Below, one piece after another: positions 24,980-33,456 of a stretch of DNA of 64,000 nucleotides. The stretch is from Hymenobacter cellulosivorans (lineage in GTDB: Bacteria > Bacteroidota > Bacteroidia > Cytophagales > Hymenobacteraceae), in the NCBI RefSeq assembly GCF_022919135.1, contig NZ_CP095049.1, positions 434,001 through 498,000 on the forward strand. The letters are read 5' to 3'. Each line of letters begins with the position of its first letter. The stretch's first letter is position 1. The position numbers and the translations under genes are program-made. A model generated the notes under the pieces. It did no database searches and had not been told where the DNA came from. It saw nothing but the letters and a program-made list of their open reading frames with translations.

Positions 24980-25414
24980 ATGAACCACATTGTGTACATG
25001 AGCCGGGCGGTCCGGCCACTGTCTGACCAAGACCTGCAGGAACTACTAAGCCAGTGCCGCCGCGACAATGCCCAGCACAATGTGACCGGTATTCTGTTTT
25101 ACAGCCACGGCCACATTGCCCAGCTCATCGAGGGCGACCCGGCCATCATTGAGCCGCTGTACGAGAAGATTTCCCTCGACGGCCGCCATTCCAACGTAAC
25201 CCAGCTGGTCAACAAGCCCATTGCCAACCGCAGCTTCCCCGACTGGTCCATGGCCTTCCACCCCATTCAGGCGGAAGGATTTCACGCCCTGGAAGGCTTT
25301 TTTCTGCCCCATCAGCTGCCCGCCACGCCCGAGTCGCTCACCATTGCCGACGCCTTGATTGTGGATCTGGTACGCCAGGCAGTGTTCGGTGCCGATGAGC
25401 CCACGGCCGTTTAA
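24980..25414 (+). CDS. BLUF-domain blue-light photoreceptor
   Basis: ATG 24980 gives 144 residues. BLUF domain at about 1-95: MNHIVYMSRAVRPLS (flavin-contacting Tyr in IVYMS), NAQHNVTGILFYSHGHIAQLIEGD (Asn and Gln of the light switch), and FPDWSMAFHP. About 50 further residues form a helical C-terminus. By family knowledge it binds FAD and changes hydrogen bonding on blue light. It has no output domain, so it needs a partner. The histidine kinase starting 148 bp downstream is the obvious candidate. The 300-bp gap before it holds no gene; a near -7 box TATCTTGC is at about 24891. Confidence 0.9.
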   Translation: MNHIVYMSRAVRPLSDQDLQELLSQCRRDNAQHNVTGILFYSHGHIAQLIEGDPAIIEPLYEKISLDGRHSNVTQLVNKPIANRSFPDWSMAFHPIQAEGFHALEGFFLPHQLPATPESLTIADALIVDLVRQAVFGADEPTAV

Positions 25415-25562
25415 AGCAACTTCTGCCCACTTTTTAGCTTCGTTTGAATTCAGCCCGTACAGGGCAGCGGGCAACTCCTCTTGGGCTAGCCGACTTCCTA
25501 TCTGCCAACCACGCCTGCTTGTTCACTATTTGCAGCGCCCTTTTCCTCTGCCCACCTAGTTC

Positions 25563-27424
25563 ATGCGCGAACAGCAGCTTCAGAGTATTCTCCGGCACAT
25601 GCCCGCGGGCATTGCCACCCTGCTGGGGCCGGAGCTGCGTTATGGATTCGTAAACGAAGCCATGCGGGCCCTGCTTGGCGGCGACACCCCGAGGGTCAGC
25701 CGCTGGCCCATAACCTGGGTGTGCTGGCGGCCGATTTGCTGGAAGTAATGCAGCAAGTGTACCAGTCGGGCCGGCCTTACGTAGCCAAAGCCTATGCCCT
25801 GCCCCTTCCCAACCCCGTAGGCGGCCCCGCCACGCCCCGCTACTTTGATCTGGCCATGGAGCCCTTGCAGGACGAGGACGAGCGGCCCCAGGGGCTGCTG
25901 CTGTTTGCCGTCGACGTGACGGGGCAGGAGGAAGCCCGGCAGCGTGCCCACGAACTGGCTCTGGAAACCCGCCGCCTCGATGCCCGCCTGCGGGTGCTGA
26001 CCGAAACGGCCCCGCAGATTACCTTCAGCGTGGCCGCCAACGGGGAATATGAGTACGTGAGCCCGCAGTGGTACTACTTTACCGGCCAGCCGCCCACCGC
26101 CGACCTGAACGCCATCTGGCCCCTGCTGATTCACCCCGACGACCGGCTGCGGGTACTTTACCAGACCGATGCAGCCCGGGCCGGGGGCGTTGGTTGGAGC
26201 CACGAGTACCGCTTGCGCCGCCACGACGGGCAGTACCGCTGGGTGCTCAGCCGCGCCCTGCCCGAGCTGCACGCGCCCGACAAAGCCGTGTTCTGGCACG
26301 GCGCCGTTACGGAAGTACACGACCAGCGGGAGCTGTCCGAGGCCCTGCGCCGCGGCGAGGCCGAACTGCGCTTTCTGGCCGACAGCATTGCTCAGCTTAT
26401 CTGGACGGCCACGGCGGAGGGCTTTATCGACTACTACAACCGCCACACGGCCGAATACACCGGCCGCACGCCCGAGGAGCTCGGCCCCACCGGCTGGATA
26501 GCCATGCTCGACCCCAGTGAGCAGGCCGCCGCGGCCCGGCGCTGGGTGCAGTGCGTGGCCAGCGGCACCGACTACGAAGGCCTCTACCGCATGCGCCGCC
26601 ACGATGGTATCTACCGCTGGCACATTATCCGGGCACGCCGCCTGGCCGATTCCCGCGGCCTGCGCTGGTTTGGCACCTGCACCGACGTAGACGACCAGCA
26701 CCGCCTGCGCGAAGTACTCCAGAGCCAGTACGACGAGCTGGCCCGCACCAACCGCGACCTGGACACGTTCGTGTATACCGCCTCCCACGACCTGAAACAG
26801 CCGCTGTTCAACCTGCGGGGGCTGTTTGAGGAGTTGCGCCGCTCCGCGACTTTTGACGACCCCGAGCAGAAAGACATCCTGGAAATGGTGGACGAGGCCC
26901 TGCGCCAGCTCGACGGAACGCTGCAGGAACTGGCCGCCACCGTGCAGGACCAGCGCGAACTGGCCGCGCCTACCGAGCCCCTGGACCTGAGCAGCGTGGT
27001 GGAGGAAGTATTGCTGGGCCTGCGCACCCAGGTGCAGGAATCCCAGGCCATTATCGACATTCAGGCCGAGGCTGCCCCCAACCTGGTGTATGGCCGGGCC
27101 AACCTGCGCAGCGTGCTGCACAATCTGCTCAGCAACGCGCTGAAGTTTGCGCACCCAGAGCGCGCCCCGCACATCGTCCTGACCAGCAGCCTCTCGCCCA
27201 CCGGCCGGCCCCAGCTCACCGTGCAGGACAACGGCTTGGGCATGAAGCTCCGCGGGGGCACGGCTCCGGCCTTTCACTTGTTTGAGCGCCAGCACCCGCG
27301 CGTACCCGGCGCCGGCGTGGGCCTTTACCTGGTGCAGCGCATCCTGGACAGCCACGGCGGCCACCTCGAAGTAAGCAGCACCGTAAATCAGGGCACGACC
27401 TTCACCGTCTACTGGTTCGAGTAA
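25563..27424 (+). pseudogene. PAS-domain sensor histidine kinase, single-base frameshift
   Basis: From ATG 25563 (MREQQLQSILRHMPAGIATLLG) the frame is lost at ACACCCCGAGG near 25690. One extra C restores EGQPLAHNLGVLAADLLEVM and the rest, about 620 residues. The layout is an N-terminal PAS, two PAS_3-type domains (ITFSVAANGEYEYVSPQWYYFTG; LIWTATAEGFIDYYNRHTAEYTG, each with a YRW end), HisKA with YTASHDLKQPLFNLRG (phospho-His), and HATPase_c (NLLSNALKFAH, VQDNGLGM, GVGLYLVQRI). It is soluble with no membrane segment and lies just downstream of the BLUF gene. Closely resembles parts of the kinase at 51956. It may be a sequencing artefact. Confidence 0.85.
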
Positions 27425-27488
27425 GGTAAGCGGGACTGTAGAGGCAACTCACGGCGTGCCGGCCCCGAATCAGGGTTTGCAGAAGCCC

Positions 27489-28469
27489 TTACAAATACCA
27501 GAAATCCTCGGGGGCTACCGCTACGCTTACGGCCTGCCCAGCCTGGTAGCTGGCCGTCGTCTTCACCCGAAGGCCAGTAGTTTGCAGGAGCACGTCCACT
27601 TCCGAATAGCTGCCAAAAAACCGTACGGCCTGCACCGTTGCCGGCATACCAGCTCCGGCCGCCGCCGTTAGCCGGACGTTTTCGGGCCGAATCAACAAGG
27701 GTTTACGCCGCCGGGGCAGGCCGGCGCTGCTGGCCAGGGCCGCGGCCACAGGGCCCTGCAGCAAGTTGTAGTCGCCGAAAAGGCCGGCCGTGTACTCGTT
27801 CACGGGGTGCCGGTAAATTTGGGTGGGCGGGCCCTGCTGCACCAGACTTCCGTTTTGAATCACCAGAATTTCCTCGGCCCACGACAAGGTATCGGCCGGG
27901 TCGTGGGAAATCAGCAGGCAAGTAATGCCTAGCTGCGCCCCAATATCGTGGATGACGGCCTTGAGAATCTGGCGGTGGGCACGGTCCAGGTTAGAGAACG
28001 GCTCGTCGAGCAGCAGCAGGCGCGGCGAGCCCAGCAGCAGGCGGGCCAGGGCAATGCGCTGCCGTTCCCCGCCCGACAGCTGGTCGGTGCGACGGGTGGC
28101 CAGGTGCCCGATGCGGCACAGCGCGTAGAGCTGTTCGGCCGTCACGGCCTGCTGCTTGTTGGCGTAGCGCAGCACCTGCTCTACGCGCAGCGAAGGCGGC
28201 AGCTCGAAGTGCTGCGAGAGAAAAGCTATGCCCGGGTGGCCCGGAATCAGGACTTCCACGGGGCCTTTTACCCGGCGGTCCTCGAAGCGCACGGTGCCGG
28301 CCGTGGGCTGGGTCAGGCCGGCAATAATTTGGAGCAGCGTGCTTTTGCCGGCCCCGGTTTCGCCGGCAATGGCCAGTTTCTGAAACTGCCGCTGGCTGAA
28401 GCTGATGTCTTCTAAAACCGTGTTGCCCTTTTCCTGCAGGGATATTCCCGAAACGCTCAACCAGCTCAT
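27489..28469 (-). CDS. ABC transporter ATP-binding protein with TOBE domain
   Basis: 326 residues from MSWLSVSGISLQ (28469). ATPase motifs: Walker A GETGAGKST, Q-loop FLSQHFELP, signature LSGGERQRIALARLL, Walker B LLLLDEPFSNLD, H-loop LLISHDP. The C-terminal extension (about 230-326) with LLIRPENVRL and VQAVRFFGSYSEV is TOBE-like, as in ATPases of importers for spermidine, iron or molybdate. No permease or binding-protein gene is next to it, so the substrate is unknown. Confidence 0.9.
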   Translation of the reverse strand: MSWLSVSGISLQEKGNTVLEDISFSQRQFQKLAIAGETGAGKSTLLQIIAGLTQPTAGTVRFEDRRVKGPVEVLIPGHPGIAFLSQHFELPPSLRVEQVLRYANKQQAVTAEQLYALCRIGHLATRRTDQLSGGERQRIALARLLLGSPRLLLLDEPFSNLDRAHRQILKAVIHDIGAQLGITCLLISHDPADTLSWAEEILVIQNGSLVQQGPPTQIYRHPVNEYTAGLFGDYNLLQGPVAAALASSAGLPRRRKPLLIRPENVRLTAAAGAGMPATVQAVRFFGSYSEVDVLLQTTGLRVKTTASYQAGQAVSVAVAPEDFWYL

Positions 28470-28527
28470 ACGTGCCGCAAAGGGGTAAATAAAGTGAAGC
28501 CGCTGCCCCACTCAGCCGGGCAGCAAC

Positions 28528-29511
28528 CTAAGAAGCCGGGGCCAGCGTCCGGTTGTACTTGTTGCGGTACTGTTTCGGCGAAAGACCTGTCAGGCGCTTA
28601 AAAGTACTACGAAACGCCTTGGGGTCGGAGTAGCCCACCTGGTACATCACCTCGTTCACGTTTTCCAGTGTCGATTCCAGGCTGTTTTTGGCCGCCTCAA
28701 TTTTTACCCGCTGAATGTATTCGACCACCGAATTAGACGTGGCCTTCTTGAAGCGCCGCTCCAGGTTGCGGCGGCCCAACGCCAGCATGTCGGCCAGCTG
28801 TTCCACGGTTATCTTGTCCTGATAGTTGTCTTCGATATAGGCCTGGGCCTTTTTGATGGGCTCATCGCCGTGTTCTTTCTGGCCGTTGAACATGATGAAA
28901 GCCGACTGGCTGACCCGCTCAATATCAATCTGAAACACTTTGGCGCAAATCAGCGCAATTTCCCGGCCTGCATACTTCTCGACCAGGTACAGCACCAGAT
29001 TGAGATAGGAAAAAGCGCCGCCGCTGGAATAAATGCCGTGCTCATCGGTTACCAGCCGGTCTTCCACCAAATCCACTTGCGGAAACATGCGGCGAAAGTC
29101 GTGGGCAGCGGCCCAATGCGTGGTGCACTGCCGCCCGTCAATCAGCCCGGTGGCGGCCAGCAGAAATGCGCCCAGGCAGAGCGAAGCCACTTCGGCCCCA
29201 CCCCGGTACTGCTCGATTATCCAGGGCAGAAAGTCCCGGTTGCGGGCCAGAGCCACGGCCGGGTCGCCGTCCACGGCCGGTATAATGACCAAATCGGTTT
29301 TGGTGACGTCCGTGGTCAGCAGGGGCGTGTACACCGCGTAGAGCCCGCCGCACACCGGCGTTTCCGACTTCAGGCCCACCAGCTGAATATCAAATAGCGG
29401 CGGCTTATCCATGCGGCGCAGCAAGGCATTCACTTCCGAAAAAACCAGGCGGGGGCCCTCGATGCTGCCCAGAACGGCGCCCTGCGGAACCAGGATGGCA
29501 ATGTGCTTCAT
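28528..29511 (-). CDS. GlxA-type transcriptional regulator (DJ-1/PfpI plus AraC HTH)
   Basis: 327 residues from MKHIAILVPQGA (29511). The N-terminal DJ-1/PfpI-like domain (about 1-180) carries the Cys elbow EVASLCLGAFLLAATG and HWAAAHDF. The C-terminal AraC HTH has ITVEQLADMLALGRRNLERRFKKAT and VNEVMYQVGYSDPKAFRSTFKRLTGLSPKQYRNKY. By family knowledge the first domain is a ligand or oxidation sensor rather than a protease. It is divergent from the VOC-family gene at 29699, its probable target. Confidence 0.92.
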   Translation of the reverse strand: MKHIAILVPQGAVLGSIEGPRLVFSEVNALLRRMDKPPLFDIQLVGLKSETPVCGGLYAVYTPLLTTDVTKTDLVIIPAVDGDPAVALARNRDFLPWIIEQYRGGAEVASLCLGAFLLAATGLIDGRQCTTHWAAAHDFRRMFPQVDLVEDRLVTDEHGIYSSGGAFSYLNLVLYLVEKYAGREIALICAKVFQIDIERVSQSAFIMFNGQKEHGDEPIKKAQAYIEDNYQDKITVEQLADMLALGRRNLERRFKKATSNSVVEYIQRVKIEAAKNSLESTLENVNEVMYQVGYSDPKAFRSTFKRLTGLSPKQYRNKYNRTLAPAS

Positions 29512-29593
29512 AGGATTAAATCTAAAGAAAGCGGGTGTTGCAATCAACCCTGAATTGGTCGGAATACCCCCCTATATAGCGCCCCGACAGTAC

Positions 29594-29601
29594 TAATTTT
29601 G
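29594..29601 (+). promoter_or_regulatory. -7 box upstream of the VOC gene
   Basis: TAATTTTG fits TAnnTTTG and lies in the divergent intergenic region, about 98 bp before ATG 29699. Confidence 0.5.
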
Positions 29602-29698
29602 TTGGCGCCAAAAGATATTACCCAGGCAATAATACTATATATATTAGTAAAAACATTGCCATTTTCAACTTCATTTTTCCACTTTCCATTTTCATTCC

Positions 29699-30121
29699 AT
29701 GCTCATTGCTCCGCTTACTCCCTACCTGACTTTCGATGGCACCTGCCGCGAAGCCATGACCTTCTACCAGCAGTGCCTGGGTGGCGACCTGCAGATTCAG
29801 ACGGTTGCCGGCACGCCGGCCGCCGAGCACATGCCCGCCGAAGCCCACAACAGTGTGCTTCACGCCATCTTGACCAACGGCAACCTGGTGCTAATGGCCT
29901 CCGACGCGGGCACGCAACAAATCACGAAAGGCAACATGGTTTCCTTGTCGGTCAACTGCCAGAGCGCAGAAGAAATTGCCGCGCTGTTCCAGCAATTCAG
30001 CGAAGGCGGCGTTGTGACCATGCCCCTGCAAGACACGTTCTGGGGTGCCACGTTTGGCATGCTCACCGACCGGTTCGGCATCGACTGGATGTTCAACTAC
30101 GACAAGCCGGCAGCGCAGTAG
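29699..30121 (+). CDS. VOC-family (PhnB-like) protein
   Basis: 140 residues: MLIAPLTPYLTFDGTCREAMTFYQQCLGGDL followed by VLHAILTNGNLVLMASDA and FWGATFGMLTDRFGIDWMFNY. This is the PhnB/3-demethylubiquinone-methyltransferase-like branch of the glyoxalase/VOC fold, which often lacks metal activity. The chemistry is not predictable. Divergent from the GlxA regulator. Confidence 0.9.
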   Translation: MLIAPLTPYLTFDGTCREAMTFYQQCLGGDLQIQTVAGTPAAEHMPAEAHNSVLHAILTNGNLVLMASDAGTQQITKGNMVSLSVNCQSAEEIAALFQQFSEGGVVTMPLQDTFWGATFGMLTDRFGIDWMFNYDKPAAQ

Positions 30122-30257
30122 AGTGGCAAAAGCCAAACAGATGGGCTGGCTGGGCGCAAATCAGCAGAGCTGCTTACCAACGCGGGACGCTGCTTCGCCG
30201 TACTAGTCAGCCCGGCCCGGCTCACGCGCTGGGCTCCTTCACTCAATTCTCACTGCT

Positions 30258-30575
30258 ATGAAACTCACGCTTGTTTTTGCGGCCTTGTTGGCCGGCACCA
30301 TGGGCACGGCTGCTGCCCAATCGGGCAATTCGTCGCCCAATACCACGACTCCCCAGACCAAGCAGGCCGGCGCCAAAACCGAAGCCAGCACCCGTCGCCC
30401 CATGAATACGACGCCCGCTACGGGCCCGACGCGGGCTTCGCGCTCCAGCTCCACGATGAAATCGGCGCAGCAGGGCAGCGCTTCAGGCAGCACCAACAGT
30501 GAAACTGTGGGTAAGAACAGCCGCGGCAAATCGAGCACTGGGGCCGCCAAAAAGCCCGCGACTACCGAACAGTAA
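30258..30575 (+). CDS. Small secreted Ser/Thr-rich protein
   Basis: 105 residues with signal peptide MKLTLVFAALLAGTMGTAAAQ. The mature part is low in hydrophobic residues and rich in Ser, Thr, Gly, Asn and Lys (SGNSSPNTTTPQTKQAGAKT, RSSSTMKSAQQGSASG), so it is probably disordered. No domain is recognised. Resembles the product at 31240-31743 in build (signal plus STG-rich tail), though not in repeat unit. Ends 22 bp before a strong terminator. Confidence 0.7.
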   Translation: MKLTLVFAALLAGTMGTAAAQSGNSSPNTTTPQTKQAGAKTEASTRRPMNTTPATGPTRASRSSSTMKSAQQGSASGSTNSETVGKNSRGKSSTGAAKKPATTEQ

Positions 30576-30596
30576 CCGCTCGGCCTGGCATATAAA

Positions 30597-30653
30597 GCGC
30601 CGGCTCCTGGCTTCTCTCTTTGCAGGGGAGAAGCCAGGAGCCGGCGCTGTTTT
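30597..30653. terminator. 20-bp perfect stem with T-tract
   Basis: GCGCCGGCTCCTGGCTTCTC (30597-30616) pairs exactly with 30628-30647, followed by TGTTTTT. It lies between the convergent 30258 and 30673 genes. Confidence 0.9.
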
Positions 30654-30672
30654 TGGGCGTGTAGCCTACGAC

Positions 30673-30942
30673 TTATACGTGGGGCCGGCGGGACAGCCAT
30701 TCGGCAGCTTCCCGGCCTACCAAGGCTTGAAAGGCATCCATGTCGGCGGCCTGCAGCTTTTCTCCGGCCGACTTCTCGTAGGTTTCCCGGAGCTTATCGG
30801 CCAGGTGCCTGGTCTTTTGGGGTAGGTCTTTCTCCTGAATATTTTCCTCGTCTAGCAGACGAAACAGTTCTTCTTTTGGAATCGGGGACAGGCCACCGGG
30901 CGCTATCCAACCCGACGCGGGGTTGTTCTGATCTTGAGGCAT
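30673..30942 (-). CDS. Unknown 89-aa protein
   Basis: Starts MPQDQNNPASGWIAPGGLSP. An unstructured first 20 residues are followed by charged helices (KEELFRLLDEENIQEKDLPQ, HLADKLRETYEKSAGEKLQ, DMDAFQALVGREAAEWL). Soluble and acidic, with no recognised family. Convergent with the small secreted protein across a shared terminator. Confidence 0.6.
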   Translation of the reverse strand: MPQDQNNPASGWIAPGGLSPIPKEELFRLLDEENIQEKDLPQKTRHLADKLRETYEKSAGEKLQAADMDAFQALVGREAAEWLSRRPHV

Positions 30943-31239
30943 GATACTAAGGGTTAGCGGAAAGAATGCCTAGTTGTACGCAGGCCCGGCAGCCAGTGTT
31001 AATGGCCGAGTTTCAGCCTAGTCTATTGGCAATGAATCAGTTGTTGAGCTACCCGCCGTTATGCCGCCGTACACTCCCGCTAAGCTCGACCGGTAAGCAA
31101 AAACAAGCAGTTGAGGATTAAGAAGTTACTTCCCAACTTTCAACTTATTTGGAACACTAGCCAGCAAGTGCGCGTAATGAGCTGACTAACATGCGGTAAA
31201 GCTTCCGCTTCTCCGTTCCCACAACCAACCACGTTCGCT

Positions 31240-31743
31240 ATGAAAAAGGTATTGATAATGGTAGCCGTAGTAGCTGCCTCCATGGCTACAGCCAAAGCTC
31301 AAACCACTTCGGGTTCTACTTCCGGCACCACTTCGGGTGCTACGACTAGCTCCATCACCTCGGGTACTACCTCTGGCATCACTTCGGGTGCTACTACCGG
31401 TAGCACGGCTGGCTCAATGACCAGCGGCACGGGCAGCACTACCACCGCTACCACCGCCGGTTCGGGCGGCTCGATGACCAGCGGCACCACTACCATGGGC
31501 TCTTCTACCAGCGGCACGGGCAGCACTTCGGGCACGATGACCTCGGGTACTACTTCGGGCAGCACTTCGGGCTCGGTGACCAGCGGCACGACCAGTGGCA
31601 CCGGCAGCAGCTCGGGCCGCAAAGCCACCCGTACCAAAGGCAGCAAGAGCAGCCGTTCATCTAGCACCAGCGGTAGCTCTACCAGCGGCCGTAGCACTTC
31701 GGGCAGCTCCACTAGCGGCTCGACTACCGGCAGCCCCTTCTAA
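31240..31743 (+). CDS. Secreted low-complexity Ser/Thr/Gly-repeat protein
   Basis: 167 residues. Signal peptide MKKVLIMVAVVAASMATAKAQ, then an almost pure Thr-Ser-Gly region built from TTSGSTSG / TSGTTSG / MTSGT units (about 22-125). A basic patch GRKATRTKGSKSSRSS (about 126-142) follows, then SSTSGSST units. It is certainly disordered or fibrous and may be a surface or matrix protein or a glycosylation scaffold. The reverse strand is also open because of the repeat but has no start. A hairpin terminator follows. Confidence 0.75.
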   Translation: MKKVLIMVAVVAASMATAKAQTTSGSTSGTTSGATTSSITSGTTSGITSGATTGSTAGSMTSGTGSTTTATTAGSGGSMTSGTTTMGSSTSGTGSTSGTMTSGTTSGSTSGSVTSGTTSGTGSSSGRKATRTKGSKSSRSSSTSGSSTSGRSTSGSSTSGSTTGSPF

Positions 31744-31770
31744 GCTTATCCCAAGCTTTTAATACTAAAA

Positions 31771-31793
31771 AACGCCCGGCTATGCCGGGCGTT
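31771..31793. terminator. Hairpin after the STG-repeat gene
   Basis: AACGCCCGGC (31771-31780) pairs with GCCGGGCGTT (31784-31793) across TAT, preceded by an A-run. Confidence 0.85.
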
Positions 31794-31855
31794 TTGCGTT
31801 CTAGGCTCACTCTAATGCGGCCTGCTTCATTACGGCAGTGGGCAGCTATACCGCG

Positions 31856-33070
31856 CTAGCGCCCGAAGGTATAGCCGGCCAACAAAGAGAAACTGTGGTG
31901 ATTGGAAAGCTTGTCCAGTGTATTCACTAGGCGGTCGAATCGCGCTTCCAGGAGGAGTTTGCTTGGCCCGACCTGCAGCGTGACGCCAGCCCCGCCCACC
32001 ATGCCCACACTGTAGAGGGGCAGCGCCGTTAGGTTGGCTTGGTCGGTATTGGCGGCCCCGCCCGACACGGCTTCGAGCACCGCGCCCCTCACGTTCAGCG
32101 CGGCAAGCCCACCCACCTGCACGTAGGGTCGAATTCCTTTGGTGAGCAAGGAATAACGCAGCATCAGCGGCACCCGAATGGTCTTCATATCGACGAAGAC
32201 CTCCCGGCGCACTTTCTCATTCGGATAAATTCCGTCCCCGCGGTTTTTGAATTGCTGGCTGGAGTTATGCTCCCCGTATAGTGCCTGCAACTGCACCGAA
32301 AAATGCGGATTAAACCGGGTAGGCAGTATTTCCAGCCCTATCCCACCCGTAGCCCGCATCGCCGATTGCAGCCCGTTTGCTCCTTTATCAAGGTAGGTCA
32401 TCGAAGACTGGCTGGCGCCGCCCAGGACAACGAAATGCACGGTTGCTACCTGCTTTTTGGCTACATACTGGTTGGTTGCGCCACCCATGCAAGCGTTATA
32501 GGCGGAGAACACCCGCACCAACGAGTTTTCCGCCAGCTCCATCCGGGCCACGGTAGTTTGTACCGAAGGACAGTCGGCCATGACCTTCCAGAGTACGTTT
32601 CGAAAAGGATAGGTACGAACCAGGGTTTTGGCGTACACATCTTTATTACTGTTGGCTTGCAACGTATCCTTCTGAATCAAAGCTTCCAGGGGCGCTTTGG
32701 CGTCAGTTCCTACGTAATAGCAATCCTTGTCCTGCTCGTTGATAAACCGGTAGAGGGAAGCTTTGCCCAGCACCACGGCCTGCACAAACACCCGACGGCC
32801 CGCAGGGCCCGCAAGCTGCTGACTTTGATAATCCTGCCCCTTGGTGAAGCCATACCCCCGAAGCTGCTCGGGTTGGTACTCCGCTACGGTCTGATCAGCC
32901 GCTATTTGAAAGCGGCAGCGCAAGCCATTTCCCTGACCACTCTGATATTGCACTGTACCACGCACGGTGTCGCCGGCCAGTGGCACGATGTAGCCGGGCC
33001 GAAAGCTGGTTTGGGCAAAAGTGACGCTGCTGCTCAATAGAAGAGCAACCACGAGTAATTGTTGTCTCAT
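31856..33070 (-). CDS. Outer-membrane beta-barrel protein (PorT-like)
   Basis: 404 residues with signal peptide MRQQLLVVALLLSSSVTFAQ. The N-terminal ~190 residues form a soluble beta domain (GDTVRGTVQYQSG, EQLRGYGFTKGQDYQS). From VHFVVLGGASQSSMTYL on, alternating strands ending in an aromatic pattern (ALPLYSVGMVGGAGVTLQVG, ...FSLLAGYTFGR) are typical of an outer-membrane protein beta-barrel domain of the PorT_2 type. Such proteins are common in Bacteroidota and mostly uncharacterised. It has its own promoter. Confidence 0.8.
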   Translation of the reverse strand: MRQQLLVVALLLSSSVTFAQTSFRPGYIVPLAGDTVRGTVQYQSGQGNGLRCRFQIAADQTVAEYQPEQLRGYGFTKGQDYQSQQLAGPAGRRVFVQAVVLGKASLYRFINEQDKDCYYVGTDAKAPLEALIQKDTLQANSNKDVYAKTLVRTYPFRNVLWKVMADCPSVQTTVARMELAENSLVRVFSAYNACMGGATNQYVAKKQVATVHFVVLGGASQSSMTYLDKGANGLQSAMRATGGIGLEILPTRFNPHFSVQLQALYGEHNSSQQFKNRGDGIYPNEKVRREVFVDMKTIRVPLMLRYSLLTKGIRPYVQVGGLAALNVRGAVLEAVSGGAANTDQANLTALPLYSVGMVGGAGVTLQVGPSKLLLEARFDRLVNTLDKLSNHHSFSLLAGYTFGR

Positions 33071-33102
33071 TAATAGGACTTAAAAGCACAAGCGTAAATA
33101 CA

Positions 33103-33110
33103 GCAAAGAT
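33103..33110 (-). promoter_or_regulatory. -7 box of the beta-barrel gene
   Basis: CAAAGATA on the plus strand is TATCTTTG on the minus strand, exact TAnnTTTG, 33 bp upstream of the ATG at 33070. Confidence 0.65.
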
Positions 33111-33364
33111 AAGGCGGGGTATTCCGCCCGGCAGCTTTTTTCCTGCGTCAAAGCCGCTCTACCATCAATTCCCAGACGTTGAAATGCCGGCTAGGCCCGC
33201 TGAATCCCGGCTTCCTGGCCTAGTAAAGCATCTTGCAAAAATTATAGTAGGTTTTGACTATGCTCCGTCAAGTCGCATAATTCCGGAAAGTGGATGCAGG
33301 CAAAGTACTCGTCATGCAGAATTATTTTTCAAATTCAACTATTTGCTCATCAATAGTATAGCTA

Positions 33365-33372
33365 TAATTTTG
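33365..33372 (+). promoter_or_regulatory. Candidate distal -7 box of the dipeptidase gene
   Basis: TAATTTTG, the same octamer as at 33419, 54 bp further upstream. The 386-bp intergenic stretch is AT-rich here and has no gene. Confidence 0.4.
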
Positions 33373-33418
33373 CTTTTCCAGCACACTAACCTTCCGCGGT
33401 AAGCTGCTGATTATTGAG

Positions 33419-33426
33419 TAATTTTG
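33419..33426 (+). promoter_or_regulatory. Proximal -7 box of the dipeptidase gene
   Basis: TAATTTTG lies 31 bp before ATG 33457, which supports that start rather than the longer frame from 33424. Confidence 0.6.
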
Positions 33427-33456
33427 GCAGTTGATTTTAGTCAGCACCCTGATTTT

